Of a DNA stretch of 64,000 bases, positions 27,983 through 37,012 are shown piece by piece. The notes beneath the pieces were generated by a model. It ran no database searches. It was not told the DNA's origin and saw only the letters and a list, made by a program, of their open reading frames with translations. How positions within the stretch are numbered: the stretch's first letter is position 1; every line of letters begins with the position of its first letter. The DNA is from Variovorax sp. PMC12 (GTDB taxonomy: Bacteria > Pseudomonadota > Gammaproteobacteria > Burkholderiales > Burkholderiaceae_C): NCBI RefSeq assembly GCF_003019815.1, contig NZ_CP027773.1:1313001-1377000 (forward strand), in the 5' to 3' direction. Made by a program: the position numbers and the translations under genes.

Positions 27983-28585
27983 TCAGGTATTGAAACCGGC
28001 GCCACGGAGCAGCTCGGCGGTCTCGAACATGGGAAGTCCCATGATGCCCGAATAGGACCCGCTGATGTGCTCGATGAACGCAGCCGCCGCGCCCTGGATG
28101 GCATAGGCCCCGGCCTTGCCGAGCGGCTCGCCGCTTTCGGCGTAGCGGGCAATCTGCGACTCGTTGATCTTCGCGAAGCGCACGCGGGAGACGCTGAGCG
28201 CGGCATGGCGCCGGTCGCCGTCCTGCAGGGCCACGGCCGTCAGCACGCGGTGCGTGGTGCCCGAGAGCATGGCGAGCATGCGCGCGGCATCCGCGGCGTC
28301 GTCGGGCTTGCCGAGGATGGTGCGGCCCAGCGCGACGGTGGTGTCGGCGCAGAGCACCGGCGCGCTGGCCAGCCCGCGCCGCCGCAGCCGCGCCACGGCC
28401 GCATCGAGCTTGAGGGCGGTCACGCGCTGCACGTAGGAGGCCGGCGCCTCGTTCGGCAGCGCCGCTTCGAGCGACTCTGCGTCTTCGTCGGCGTCGGCGA
28501 GCAGCAATGCATGGCGAATACCGAGCTGGCCGAGCAGCTGCGCACGGCGCGGGCTTTGCGAGGCGAGGTAGATGAAGTCGGACAA
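27983..28585 (-). CDS. maf: Maf-family nucleoside triphosphate pyrophosphatase
   Basis: This 200-residue house-cleaning enzyme has the N-terminal LASQSPRRAQLL (phosphate-binding S-x-S-P-R-R), the catalytic-metal region LCADTTVALGRTILGKP and YAIQGAAAAFIEHISGSYSGIMGLPM. Maf proteins hydrolyse dTTP/UTP or modified nucleotides such as m5UTP and keep them out of nucleic acids. Its position next to rng and rlmH is common in proteobacteria. The exact substrate class (YhdE or YceF type) is probably YhdE-like, by neighbourhood. Confidence 0.93.
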   Translation of the reverse strand: MSDFIYLASQSPRRAQLLGQLGIRHALLLADADEDAESLEAALPNEAPASYVQRVTALKLDAAVARLRRRGLASAPVLCADTTVALGRTILGKPDDAADAARMLAMLSGTTHRVLTAVALQDGDRRHAALSVSRVRFAKINESQIARYAESGEPLGKAGAYAIQGAAAAFIEHISGSYSGIMGLPMFETAELLRGAGFNT

Positions 28586-28683
28586 GGTTCAGTTCTCCTG
28601 CGAAGCTGCTGCCCGCCGCGCCGCAGCCGGCCGGCCTGGTGGATGAAGCCGCGCAGCAGCCGCATCCCGCCCGCCGGGGCGCT

Positions 28684-29151
28684 TCATTCGCGGTGGTAGG
28701 GATGGCCTGCGTTCACCGACCAGGCCCGGTACAGCTGCTCGACCAGCAGCACCCGCGCCATCGCGTGCGGCAGGGTCAGGTCGGACAGCCGGATGCGCTC
28801 GTGGGCTGCGGCCTTGAAAGCCGGATCGAGTCCGTCGGGACCGCCGATGACAAGCGCGACATCGTCGCCCTCGCCTTGCCAGGACTGCAGCCGGGCCGCC
28901 AGCGCCTTGGTGGTCAGCGCGGTGCCGCGCTCGTCGAGCACGACGATGCGCATGCCGCGCGCAATGGCGCCTTCGATGCGCTCGCGCTCTGCGGCGTACA
29001 GGGTTTCGAGTGATTTGGAGCCGCGCGGCTCGGTCTTGACCGCGCGCAGCTCGAGCTTGAGTTCGGGCGGAAAGCGCTTGGCGTAGTCGTCCCAGGCAGT
29101 CTGTGCCCAATCGGGCATGCGCTGCCCGACGGCAACCACCAGCAGCTTCAT
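28684..29151 (-). CDS. rlmH: 23S rRNA pseudouridine(1915)-N3 methyltransferase RlmH
   Basis: The 155-residue SPOUT methyltransferase matches RlmH over its full length: MKLLVVAVGQRMPDWAQTAWDD at the start, the SAM-binding VALVIGGPDGLDPAF and LSDLTLPHAMARVLLVEQLYRAW in the trefoil knot, and the invariant end GHPYHRE. It methylates pseudouridine 1915 of helix 69 on assembled ribosomes. Its start overlaps the rsfS stop by 4 bases (ATGA). Confidence 0.97.
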   Translation of the reverse strand: MKLLVVAVGQRMPDWAQTAWDDYAKRFPPELKLELRAVKTEPRGSKSLETLYAAERERIEGAIARGMRIVVLDERGTALTTKALAARLQSWQGEGDDVALVIGGPDGLDPAFKAAAHERIRLSDLTLPHAMARVLLVEQLYRAWSVNAGHPYHRE

Positions 29152-29843
29152 GAGCGGCGGGCTGGCGCCTTCTTGGCTGCCGCCTTCTTGGCAGCGGGCT
29201 TCTTGGCCGCCGGCTTGCCGACGACCTTGACCGGCACGCGCGCCGTGGTGGAGCCGGCCTTCTTGGCGGGCGCCTTCTTCGCTGCAGTCTTGGCCGTGGT
29301 CTTGGAGGCAGCCTTCTTCGCCGGTGCCTTCGCTGCCTTGGCTTCCTGCTCGGCTGCGCGGATCGCGGTCTTGGCGGCGCTCGAGCGGCGCAGCGTGGGC
29401 TCCTTGGCGGCGCCCTTCTTCTTGGTTTCCGGCTCGTCCTTGGTGGACGAACTCGTGGACGCTGCGGGCTTGGCACCGCCGAGCTTGGCGCGCACCGGCT
29501 TGTCGCCCCAGATCTCTTCGAGGTGGTAGTACTGGCGGATGGCCGGCTGCATGATGTGCGCGACCGCGGCGCCGCAGTCCACGATGATCCACTCGCCGTT
29601 TTCCTCGCCCTCGATGCGCGGCTTGCCGAAACCGGCTTCGCGCACGGCGTCGCGCACGCTGGCGGCCAGCGCCTTGGTCTGGCGGTTCGAGGTGCCCGAC
29701 GCGACGATCACGCGCTCGAACAGCGGTGACAGATGCTCCGTGTCAAATACCTGGATGTCCTGCGCCTTGACGTCTTCGAGACCATCGATGATGGCTCGCT
29801 GGAGTTTCTGGGTGTCTTTTTTGGCGGCGGCTTCAGTGGTCAT
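29148..29843 (-). CDS. rsfS: Ribosomal silencing factor RsfS with long Lys/Ala-rich tail
   Basis: Residues 1-120 are a standard RsfS (Iojap) domain: AIIDGLEDVKAQDIQVFDTE, VIVASGTSNRQTKALA, GEWIIVDCGAAVAHIMQP and the YYHLEEIWGD end. RsfS binds ribosomal protein L14 and blocks subunit joining in starvation. Family members are usually about 105-130 residues. Here about 110 more residues follow, dominated by Lys, Ala and Pro with repeats such as KKAPAKKAG and AAKKPAAKKAA, like a histone H1 tail. The tail is in frame to the rlmH start and probably binds RNA. The gene begins one base inside the nadD stop (TGATG). Confidence 0.93.
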   Translation of the reverse strand: MTTEAAAKKDTQKLQRAIIDGLEDVKAQDIQVFDTEHLSPLFERVIVASGTSNRQTKALAASVRDAVREAGFGKPRIEGEENGEWIIVDCGAAVAHIMQPAIRQYYHLEEIWGDKPVRAKLGGAKPAASTSSSTKDEPETKKKGAAKEPTLRRSSAAKTAIRAAEQEAKAAKAPAKKAASKTTAKTAAKKAPAKKAGSTTARVPVKVVGKPAAKKPAAKKAAAKKAPARRS

Positions 29844-30475
29844 CAGGCAGAGCGGTAGAGGTGGTGTTGGTCAATATAGCGTGCAACCGTGGCCGGAACC
29901 AGCGAGGAAATGTCCACGCCAAGCGCCGCGCGCCGCCGAATCTCGGTGGCGCTGATGTCCATAGGTGGCAATTCGAGCGCCTCGAAACGCGCACCGGCCG
30001 GGAGGCCGGGCAGCATCTTCGGATCAAAACGAGCAGTGTCGCCCGTCGATAATGCGCGATACGCTACAGAAACGATAGCAATGCCGAGTATATCCTGCCA
30101 GCCATGCCAGGTCGGCAGCGCGCTGGCCTGGTCGGCGCCCATGATCAGCACGAGCTGCGCGCCGGGCTGCTCTTTCTGCAGTTCGTGCAGGGTGTCGAGC
30201 GTGTAGGTGGGCCCGTCGCGCAGCACTTCGCGGCTGTCGACGACGACGGTGCCTTTCAGTCCCGCGAAGGCGAGCCGCGTCATCGCGAGGCGGTCTTCCT
30301 TCGGCGTGAGCGCCCTGCTCTTGTGCCAGGCCTGGCCGGTGGGAATGACATGCAGCTCGGACAGACCGAGCTGCGCAAGCGCGGCATCGGCCAGCGCCAC
30401 ATGGGCGTTGTGCGGCGGATCGAACGCGCCGCCGAAGACACCGATGCGCGGCACCTTGCCGGAAGAAGAAATCAC
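29843..30475 (-). CDS. nadD: Nicotinate-nucleotide adenylyltransferase
   Basis: This 210-residue enzyme makes nicotinic acid adenine dinucleotide in NAD synthesis. The nucleotidyltransferase motif is GVFGGAFDPPHNAHV, and ISATEIRRR is the second ATP-binding signature. The start is GTG at 30475, inside GTGA overlapping the hemF stop by 4 bases. No ATG gives the complete N-terminal beta strand. The stop is shared with the rsfS start as TGATG. Confidence 0.93.
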   Translation of the reverse strand: MISSSGKVPRIGVFGGAFDPPHNAHVALADAALAQLGLSELHVIPTGQAWHKSRALTPKEDRLAMTRLAFAGLKGTVVVDSREVLRDGPTYTLDTLHELQKEQPGAQLVLIMGADQASALPTWHGWQDILGIAIVSVAYRALSTGDTARFDPKMLPGLPAGARFEALELPPMDISATEIRRRAALGVDISSLVPATVARYIDQHHLYRSA

Positions 30476-31389
30476 AGCCAGTCGCGCCGCACGATGAAGT
30501 CGCTGTACAGCGCGGCTTCCGGGCTGCCCGGCTCGGGCCGTTGCTGGTAGGCCCAGCTCGCCAGCGGCGGCATCGACAGCAGGATCGATTCCGTGCGCCC
30601 ACCGGACTGCAGGCCGAAGTGCGTGCCGCGGTCCCACACGAGGTTGAACTCGACATAGCGTCCGCGACGGTAGAGCTGGAAGTTGCGCTCGCGCTCGGTG
30701 TAAGGCATGGCGCGGCGGCGCTCGACCACGGGCAGGTAGGCAGGCAGGAAGCCGTCGCCCACCGAGCGCATCAAGGCAAAGCCGTTCTCGAAGCCGCCTT
30801 CCGAAAAGTCGTCGAAGAAGATGCCGCCGATGCCGCGCTGCTCGTTGCGGTGCTTCAGGAAGAAATACTCGTCGCACCACGTCTTGAAGCGCGGGTACTT
30901 GTCTTCGCCGAAGGGCGCGAGCGCATCGCGGCACACGGTGTGGAAGTGCACCGCGTCTTCCTCGAAGCCGTAGCACGGCGTGAGGTCCATGCCGCCGCCG
31001 AACCAGCAGACCGGTTCGCCGCCTTCAGGAAGTGCCGCGAGCATGCGCACGTTCATGTGGACGATCGGCACATAGGGGTTGCGCGGATGGAACACCAGCG
31101 ACACGCCCATCGCCTCGAAAGGCGCGCCCGACAGCTCGGGCCGGTTCTGCGTGGCCGATGGCGGCAGCCTGGGGCCGCGCACCTGCGAGAAGCCGCAGCC
31201 GGCGCGCTCGAACAGTTCCCCGCCTTCGAGGATGCAGGTCAGGCCCTGGCCCTGCAGCGGCTCACCGGGCTCTTTTTGCCAGGCGTCGCGCACGCAGGCG
31301 CCGCCGTCGGCCTTTTCCACCGCTGAAATGATCGACTGCTGCAGACCGCGCAGGTAGTCGCCGACCGCCGCCGGGTTGGTTTGCTGCAT
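30472..31389 (-). CDS. hemF: Oxygen-dependent coproporphyrinogen III oxidase
   Basis: The 305-residue protein matches HemF throughout: NPYVPIVHMNVR, WFGGGMDLTPCY, HRNEQRGIGGIFFDDF and YVEFNLVWDRGTHFGLQSGGRTESILLSMPP. HemF oxidatively decarboxylates coproporphyrinogen III to protoporphyrinogen IX in haem synthesis and needs oxygen, consistent with an aerobic host. The start overlaps the purD stop (TGATG) and the stop overlaps nadD (GTGA). Confidence 0.97.
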   Translation of the reverse strand: MQQTNPAAVGDYLRGLQQSIISAVEKADGGACVRDAWQKEPGEPLQGQGLTCILEGGELFERAGCGFSQVRGPRLPPSATQNRPELSGAPFEAMGVSLVFHPRNPYVPIVHMNVRMLAALPEGGEPVCWFGGGMDLTPCYGFEEDAVHFHTVCRDALAPFGEDKYPRFKTWCDEYFFLKHRNEQRGIGGIFFDDFSEGGFENGFALMRSVGDGFLPAYLPVVERRRAMPYTERERNFQLYRRGRYVEFNLVWDRGTHFGLQSGGRTESILLSMPPLASWAYQQRPEPGSPEAALYSDFIVRRDWL

Positions 31390-32687
31390 CAAGCGTTGGG
31401 TGTGTTGCGCGCGTGCACGGCGCGGAATCCGATGTCCTTGCGGTATTGGGCGCCGTCGAAATTGACGCGCGCCGCCACCTCGTAGGCTCGCTGCTGCGCA
31501 AGCTTGACGCTGTCGGCCAGCACGGTGACGCAGAGCACGCGGCCGCCGCTGGTCTTGAGCTCGCCGTTTTCCAGCGTGGTGCCGGCGTGGAACACCACGG
31601 CATCGGGCGCCTCGGCCGGGATGCCGGTGATGCGGTCGCCCTTGCGCGGCGACAGCGGGTAGCCGTGCGCGGCCATCACCACGCCCAGCGCCACGCGGCG
31701 GTCCCACTGCAGCTCGACCTGGTCGAGCGTGCCGTCGGTGGCGTGCCAGAACACCTCGAACAGGTCGGACTTCAGCCGCATCATGATGGGCTGCGTCTCG
31801 GGGTCGCCCATGCGGCAGTTGAATTCGAGCGTCTTCGGATGGCCGGCCGCGTCGATCATCAGGCCGGCGTACAGGAAGCCGGTGTAGGGAATGCCGTCTT
31901 TTTCCATGCCGCGGATGGTCGGCAGGATGATTTCGCGCATGGCGCGCGCATGCACCTCGGCCGTGACCACCGGCGCGGGCGAATACGCGCCCATGCCGCC
32001 GGTATTGGGGCCTTCGTCGTTGTCGAGCAGGCGCTTGTGGTCCTGGCTGGTGGCCAGCGCGGTGACGTTCTTGCCGTCGCACAGCACGATGAAGCTGGCT
32101 TCCTCGCCCTGCAGGAATTCTTCGATGACGACGCGCGCGCCGCCTTCGTTGTGCGACACGCCAAACTTGTTGTCGACCAGCATGAAGTCGACCGCCTCGT
32201 GCGCTTCCTGCGCGGTCATGGCCACCACCACGCCCTTGCCTGCCGCCAGGCCGTCGGCCTTGACGACGATGGGCGCGCCCTTGGCGTCGATGTAGGCATG
32301 CGCCGCGGCGGCGTCGGTGAAGGCTTCGTATTCGGCCGTGGGGATCTTGTGGCGCTTCATGAACGCCTTGGAGAACGCCTTGGAGCTCTCGAGCTGCGCG
32401 GCGGCCTGCGTCGGCCCGAAGATGCGCAGGCCGTGCGCGCGGAACTCGTCGACCACGCCCGCGGCCAGCGGCGCCTCGGGGCCGACCACGGTCAGCGCGA
32501 TCTTTTCCTTGATGGCCCATTCGCGCAGCGCGGCGGGCTCGGTGATGTCGATGCAGTCGTAGCGCTCGTCGCTCGCGGTGCCGCCGTTGCCCGGCGCCAC
32601 GTACACGCGGCTCACCCGGGTGGCCTGCGCCAGGCGCCACGCCAGAGCGTGTTCACGGCCCCCTCCCCCAATTACCAGTACCTTCAT
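31389..32687 (-). CDS. purD: Phosphoribosylamine-glycine ligase
   Basis: This 432-residue ATP-grasp enzyme catalyses the second step of de novo purine synthesis. It begins MKVLVIGGGGREHALAWRL and carries IVVKADGLAAGKGVVVA in the ATP-grasp domain, then RMGDPETQPIMMRLKSDLFEV. Length and motifs match PurD. It follows yebC by 48 bases and shares its stop with the hemF start. Confidence 0.97.
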   Translation of the reverse strand: MKVLVIGGGGREHALAWRLAQATRVSRVYVAPGNGGTASDERYDCIDITEPAALREWAIKEKIALTVVGPEAPLAAGVVDEFRAHGLRIFGPTQAAAQLESSKAFSKAFMKRHKIPTAEYEAFTDAAAAHAYIDAKGAPIVVKADGLAAGKGVVVAMTAQEAHEAVDFMLVDNKFGVSHNEGGARVVIEEFLQGEEASFIVLCDGKNVTALATSQDHKRLLDNDEGPNTGGMGAYSPAPVVTAEVHARAMREIILPTIRGMEKDGIPYTGFLYAGLMIDAAGHPKTLEFNCRMGDPETQPIMMRLKSDLFEVFWHATDGTLDQVELQWDRRVALGVVMAAHGYPLSPRKGDRITGIPAEAPDAVVFHAGTTLENGELKTSGGRVLCVTVLADSVKLAQQRAYEVAARVNFDGAQYRKDIGFRAVHARNTPNA

Positions 32688-32735
32688 TCGCGGGCCTTCA
32701 TTTCTCGCTGTGATTCAACAAACATTCATTCGTGC

Positions 32736-33461
32736 CTACTCGGACAACGAGGCGTTGTGATAAACGTCCTGCACGTCGTCCAGGTCCTCGAGCACGTCGA
32801 GCAATTTCTGCATTTTCGCGGCGTCTTCGCCGGTGACTTCGACCGGGTTCTCCGCGCGCATGGTGACTTCGGCCACCTCGGGCTTCAGGCCGGCGGCCTC
32901 GAGCGCGTTCTTGACGGCTTCGAAATCCGCGACCGCGGTGAGCACCTCGATGGCGCCGTCGTCGTCGGTGACGACGTCTTCGGCGCCGGCTTCGAGCGCC
33001 ACTTCCATCACCTTGTCTTCGTCGGTGCCGGGCGCAAAGACGATCTGGCCGCAGTGCTTGAACTGGAAGGCCACCGAGCCTTCGGTGCCCATGTTGCCGC
33101 CGTGCTTGGAGAAGGCGTGGCGCACTTCGGCCACAGTGCGCACGCGGTTGTCGGTCATGGTGTCGACGATGATGGCCGCGCCGCCGATGCCGTACCCTTC
33201 GTAACGAATTTCTTCGTAGTTGACGCCTTCGAGGTTGCCGGTGGCCTTGTCGATGTTGCGCTTGATGGTGTCGATGGGCAGGTTCACGGCCTTGGCCTTT
33301 TCCACCGCCAGCCGCAGCCGGGGGTTGGAGCCCAGATCAGCGCCGCCTGCGCGTGCCGCCACCGTGATTTCGCGAATGGCACGGGTCCAGAGCTTGCCGC
33401 GTTTTTCGTCCTGGCGGCCCTTGCGGTGCTGAATGTTTGCCCATTTGCTATGTCCGGCCAT
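32736..33461 (-). CDS. YebC/PmpR-family protein
   Basis: The 241-residue protein is a full YebC family member: MAGHSKWANIQHRKGRQDEKRGKLW, LPIDTIKRNIDKATG, YEGYGIGGAAIIVDTMTDNRVRT and KHGGNMGTEGSVAFQF. Members were long annotated as transcriptional regulators. More recent work on some members links them to translation of proline-rich stretches. It is the first gene of the minus-strand purD-hemF-nadD-rsfS-rlmH-maf-rng group. Confidence 0.93.
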   Translation of the reverse strand: MAGHSKWANIQHRKGRQDEKRGKLWTRAIREITVAARAGGADLGSNPRLRLAVEKAKAVNLPIDTIKRNIDKATGNLEGVNYEEIRYEGYGIGGAAIIVDTMTDNRVRTVAEVRHAFSKHGGNMGTEGSVAFQFKHCGQIVFAPGTDEDKVMEVALEAGAEDVVTDDDGAIEVLTAVADFEAVKNALEAAGLKPEVAEVTMRAENPVEVTGEDAAKMQKLLDVLEDLDDVQDVYHNASLSE

Positions 33462-33577
33462 GGCTTTCTATCTCGCTGTCTTGTGTTTTCAAAGCAAGCT
33501 CCGAGTTTACTGTCCGGCGCACGCAACGCCCGGCGCCCCCTGGATTTCGCGCCCGGGCTTTTGGTGATAATCGTTCG

Positions 33578-34366
33578 ATGACACCATCGCCTACAGGCGG
33601 CCCCGCGACACCCGTCGTCCTGCCGCCACACGCTCCCCTGCCGCTGTACTACAGCAACGAGGCAGAGCACCGGGCGTTCCTGCGTCGAATCTTCGACGAC
33701 ACGGCGGCCGACTACGACCGCATCGAGAGCGTGCTTGCTTTCGGCACCGGCCCCGCCTACCGCCGTGCGGCACTGCAGCAGGCGGGCCTTGCGACCGGCG
33801 CCGAGGTGCTCGACGTGGGCATCGGCACCGGGCTGGTGGCACGCGAGGCGCTGAAGCTCATCGGCCCGGCCGGCAAGCTCGTGGGCGTGGATCCCAGCGC
33901 CGGCATGATGGACCAGGTGAAGCTGCCCGGTGTGGAGCTGGTGCAAGGCGTGGCCGAGGCCCTGCCCCGGCCCGACGCCAGCTGCGACTTCGTGAGCATG
34001 GGCTACGCCATGCGCCACATCAGCGACGTGGCCGCCGCCTTCGGCGAATTCCATCGCGTGCTGCGCCCCGGCGGGCGCGTGGTGGTGCTTGAAATTACCA
34101 AGCCCGAGGGCCGCATCGCGACGGCGCTGCTCAAGGGCTACATGCGCGCCGTGGTGCCGCTGATCGCCCGCGTGGTCGGTCGCCGGCGGGACACCTCGGA
34201 ACTGTGGCGCTACTACTGGGACACGATCGAGGCCTGCATTCCCCCCGAGCAGGTGGTGCAGGCGCTGGCCGACGCGGGTTTCCGCGACGTGCGCCGGAAT
34301 GCCAGCCTCGGCGTGTTCTCTGCCTATACCGCCATCAAACCAGACCACATCGTCGAGGCAAGGTGA
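33578..34366 (+). CDS. UbiE-like class I SAM methyltransferase, aryl-polyene locus
   Basis: The ATG at 33578 gives 262 residues, with SAM motif I VLDVGIGTGLVAREA, motif II region GKLVGVDPSAGMMDQ and post motif LRPGGRVVVLEITKPEGR, the pattern of UbiE/COQ5 C-methyltransferases. FDDTAADYDRIESVLAFGTGP is the typical N-terminal substrate segment. Its stop overlaps the chorismatase start by 4 bases (GTGA), so it is coupled to hydroxybenzoate production. It may methylate the aryl head group of the pigment. It is divergent from yebC. Confidence 0.83.
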   Translation: MTPSPTGGPATPVVLPPHAPLPLYYSNEAEHRAFLRRIFDDTAADYDRIESVLAFGTGPAYRRAALQQAGLATGAEVLDVGIGTGLVAREALKLIGPAGKLVGVDPSAGMMDQVKLPGVELVQGVAEALPRPDASCDFVSMGYAMRHISDVAAAFGEFHRVLRPGGRVVVLEITKPEGRIATALLKGYMRAVVPLIARVVGRRRDTSELWRYYWDTIEACIPPEQVVQALADAGFRDVRRNASLGVFSAYTAIKPDHIVEAR

Positions 34367-35409
34367 CAGTGACAGTGCAAGTCCAGGACGCAAGCTCTTC
34401 TTCCCATCTGCGCGTGGAGCGCCTTTCGTTGCCCGACAGCCTGGCGCTGGCCGCCGGCGGCAAGGCGCCCTTCGCGGCGCTGGGCTACGGCACGCCGCAC
34501 GGCGTGGCGTGGATGCCGACGGTCAATGCGCGCGTGCTCTCGCCCAACGGCGCAATGGCCGACGTGTGGCACCTGACGGCCCCGCACATCGAGTCGGGCA
34601 CCACCGGCATCGCGCGCTGGCGCACCGACGGCCACTGGCTGCTGGGCGCCATCGACCTCGACGAGGCGGCCGAGAAACAAGGCCTGACCGAACTCGCGCG
34701 CCGCGCCTACAGCGACCTGTTCAAGACGCTCGACCAGGCCGGCACGCCCCACCTGCAGCGCATCTGGAACTACCTGCCGCAGATCAACGCCGACGGTGGC
34801 GGGCTGGAACGCTACCGCCAGTTCAACGCCGGCCGCCAGGAAGCCTTCCTCGAAGCCGGCCGCGCCGCCTTCGAGGGCGCGCCGGCGGCCTGCGCGCTGG
34901 GCATCCACCAGGGCGCGCTGTCGATCCGCTTCCTGGCGGGCGAGCAGGCGCCGCTGCCGGTGGAAAACCCGCGGCAGGTCTCCGCCTACCGCTACCCCGA
35001 AACCTACGGCCCGCGCTCGCCGACCTTTTCGCGCGCGGCGCTGTCGGACATCGGCGACGGCAACATCGCGCTGTTCATCTCCGGCACCGCGAGCATCGTC
35101 GGGCACGAAACCGTCCACCACGGCGACGTGCGCGAGCAGACCCGCGAAACGCTGCGCAACCTGCAGGCCGTGATCACCGCCGCCAATGAGCGCGGCACTG
35201 CGAAGTTCGCGCTGGCCGAGCTCGACTGCGTGGTGTACGTGCGGCACCCATCGGACACCGAGGCGGTGCGCGGCATCATCGAGAGCACGCTCGGCGCCGA
35301 CGCGCCGATGGCGCGCCACGCCGTGTACCTGGAAGCCGACATCTGCCGCAGCGACCTGCTGGTCGAGATCGAGGCGCACACGGTCGCCGCCGGTCGATTG
35401 CGGGCCTGA
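34363..35409 (+). CDS. XanB2/FkbO-type chorismatase (hydroxybenzoate synthase)
   Basis: The GTG at 34363 (in GTGA) gives 348 residues, the length of XanB2-like chorismatases; GTG codons at 34369 and 34375 are alternatives. These enzymes have two RidA-like domains and release pyruvate from chorismate. XanB2 forms 3- and 4-hydroxybenzoate, used for xanthomonadin and ubiquinone, and FkbO/Hyg5 form related acids. Visible features include GTASIVGHETVHHGDVREQTRETLRN (RidA-like active-site region), AELDCVVYVRH and VYLEADICRSDLLVEIEA. It most likely supplies the aryl starter of the polyene. The product isomer cannot be read from sequence. Confidence 0.83.
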   Translation: MTVTVQVQDASSSSHLRVERLSLPDSLALAAGGKAPFAALGYGTPHGVAWMPTVNARVLSPNGAMADVWHLTAPHIESGTTGIARWRTDGHWLLGAIDLDEAAEKQGLTELARRAYSDLFKTLDQAGTPHLQRIWNYLPQINADGGGLERYRQFNAGRQEAFLEAGRAAFEGAPAACALGIHQGALSIRFLAGEQAPLPVENPRQVSAYRYPETYGPRSPTFSRAALSDIGDGNIALFISGTASIVGHETVHHGDVREQTRETLRNLQAVITAANERGTAKFALAELDCVVYVRHPSDTEAVRGIIESTLGADAPMARHAVYLEADICRSDLLVEIEAHTVAAGRLRA

Positions 35410-35440
35410 ATTGCCGGTGCCCGATCGCCCGACTGACTCA

Positions 35441-36238
35441 ATGACCCGAGTGCTGCGTATTCTCACGTCGATCCCGCTTGCGTTGATGCTTTACGCACTG
35501 CTGCTTTTCCTGGGCCTGATCTCGCTGGTCTGGAATTTCGTGGCCATGCTGATCTACCCCGTGATGCCCACGCGGCCGGCCCGCGCGCTGGGCCGCATGA
35601 CCATCGCGTTCGCCTACCGCATGTTCTGGTGGCTCGCGTCGGTGACGGGCATGATGCGCATCGACTCCACCTGCCTGGACCCGATGCGCAACGAGCCCGG
35701 CGTGATCTTCGTGGCCAACCATCCGACCATGCTCGACGCCCTCCTGCTGGTGGCGAGGCTGCCGCGCAGCGCCTGCATCATGAAGGCCGACCTGATGGGC
35801 AACATCTTCCTCGGCGCGGGTGCCAGGCTGGCGCGCTACATCAGCAACAAGTCGGCGCGCATGATGGTGCGGCTGGCGGTGAACGACCTGCGTAACGGCG
35901 GGCAGCTGGTGATCTTCCCCGAAGGCACGCGCACGGTGACGCCGCCGCTCAACTCATTTCGCCCCGGCGTGACGCTGATCGCCAAGCTGGCGCAGGCGCC
36001 GATCCAGACGGTGTTCATCGACACCGACTCGCCCTACCTCAGCAAGGGCTGGCCGCTGTGGCGCGTGCCGCCGCTGCCCATCGTCTTCACGCTGCGGCTG
36101 GGCAAGCGCTTCGCGGCCACGCAGGACAGCGACGTGCTGCAGGCCGAGCTGGAACACTACTTTCGCCAAAACATGGAACAGCGCGCCACCGACGCGTCCC
36201 CCGAATGCCAGACGCCTCGCGCACCCACCTTGTCCTGA
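35441..36238 (+). CDS. PlsC-type acyltransferase, aryl-polyene locus
   Basis: From the ATG at 35441 the product has 265 residues, with one or two N-terminal membrane helices (about 8-45) and an LPLAT domain carrying NHPTMLD (H-x4-D catalytic motif) and FPEGTRT. It resembles 1-acylglycerol-3-phosphate acyltransferases. In xanthomonadin and aryl-polyene clusters such enzymes attach the polyene to a glycerol or sugar-lipid head. The following glycosyltransferase start lies 34 bases inside this gene, so the two are co-translated. Confidence 0.88.
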   Translation: MTRVLRILTSIPLALMLYALLLFLGLISLVWNFVAMLIYPVMPTRPARALGRMTIAFAYRMFWWLASVTGMMRIDSTCLDPMRNEPGVIFVANHPTMLDALLLVARLPRSACIMKADLMGNIFLGAGARLARYISNKSARMMVRLAVNDLRNGGQLVIFPEGTRTVTPPLNSFRPGVTLIAKLAQAPIQTVFIDTDSPYLSKGWPLWRVPPLPIVFTLRLGKRFAATQDSDVLQAELEHYFRQNMEQRATDASPECQTPRAPTLS

Positions 36239-36981
36239 TTCCCAGCTACAACACGGGAGAACGCGTGTTCTCCACGGTCGAGGCCGCGCGCGCGCAGTGG
36301 AACCCGGTGTGGGTGGTGGTCGACGGCAGCGACGACGGCACGGGCGAGCGGCTGCAGCAGATGGCGGCCAACGACCCCGGCCTGCGCGTGTGGGTACTGC
36401 CGCAGAACCAGGGCAAGGGCTCGGCGGTGCTGCATGGGCTGCGCGCCGCGCAGGACGCGGGTTTCACGCATGCGCTGACCATGGACTCCGACGGGCAGCA
36501 TCCGGCGGACCTGATCCCCGCGTTCATGAAAGCCTCGCTGGAGCGGCCCGAGACGATGGTGCTGGGGCGTCCGGTGTTCGATGCGAGCGCGCCGCTGTTG
36601 CGCGTGCGCGGGCGGCGCGTGTCGAACGGGTGGACGCAGCTGGAAACCCTTTTTGCCGGCGTGGGCGACTCGCTCTACGGCTTTCGGGTGTATCCCGTGG
36701 CCGACCTGATCGCGGTGATGGCGAAGCAGCCGTGGATGCGGCGCTTTGACTTCGACACCGAAGCCGTCGTTCGGCTCGCGTGGCGCGGGGTCAAGCCGGT
36801 GAACATCGATGCGCCGGTGAAATACCTGAGCGCCGAGGAAGGCGGGGTTTCGCACTTCCGCTATGGACGCGACAACGTGCTGCTGACGTGGATGCACACG
36901 CGGCTGATGGTGGAGTTCGTGCTGCGGCTGCCGGGGTTGGTGTTTCGGAAGCTGGCTGGAAAGCCGCCGTTTCAGGACTGA
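36205..36981 (+). CDS. Family 2 glycosyltransferase, aryl-polyene locus
   Basis: The ATG at 36205 starts directly before the GT-A fold (HLVLIPSYNTGERVFSTVEAAR) and gives 258 residues. VVVDGSDDGTGERL and the DxD motif in TMDSDGQHP are those of GT2 enzymes of the dolichyl-phosphate-mannose/polyprenyl class. The C-terminus has a hydrophobic helix (MVEFVLRLPGLVF) for membrane attachment. It probably glycosylates the polyene lipid. It is the last gene of the plus-strand arm and ends at the repeat island. Confidence 0.88.
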   Translation: MPDASRTHLVLIPSYNTGERVFSTVEAARAQWNPVWVVVDGSDDGTGERLQQMAANDPGLRVWVLPQNQGKGSAVLHGLRAAQDAGFTHALTMDSDGQHPADLIPAFMKASLERPETMVLGRPVFDASAPLLRVRGRRVSNGWTQLETLFAGVGDSLYGFRVYPVADLIAVMAKQPWMRRFDFDTEAVVRLAWRGVKPVNIDAPVKYLSAEEGGVSHFRYGRDNVLLTWMHTRLMVEFVLRLPGLVFRKLAGKPPFQD

Positions 36982-37012
36982 ATCTTCATTCTTGTTGAGT
37001 AGCGCCCGGTAC

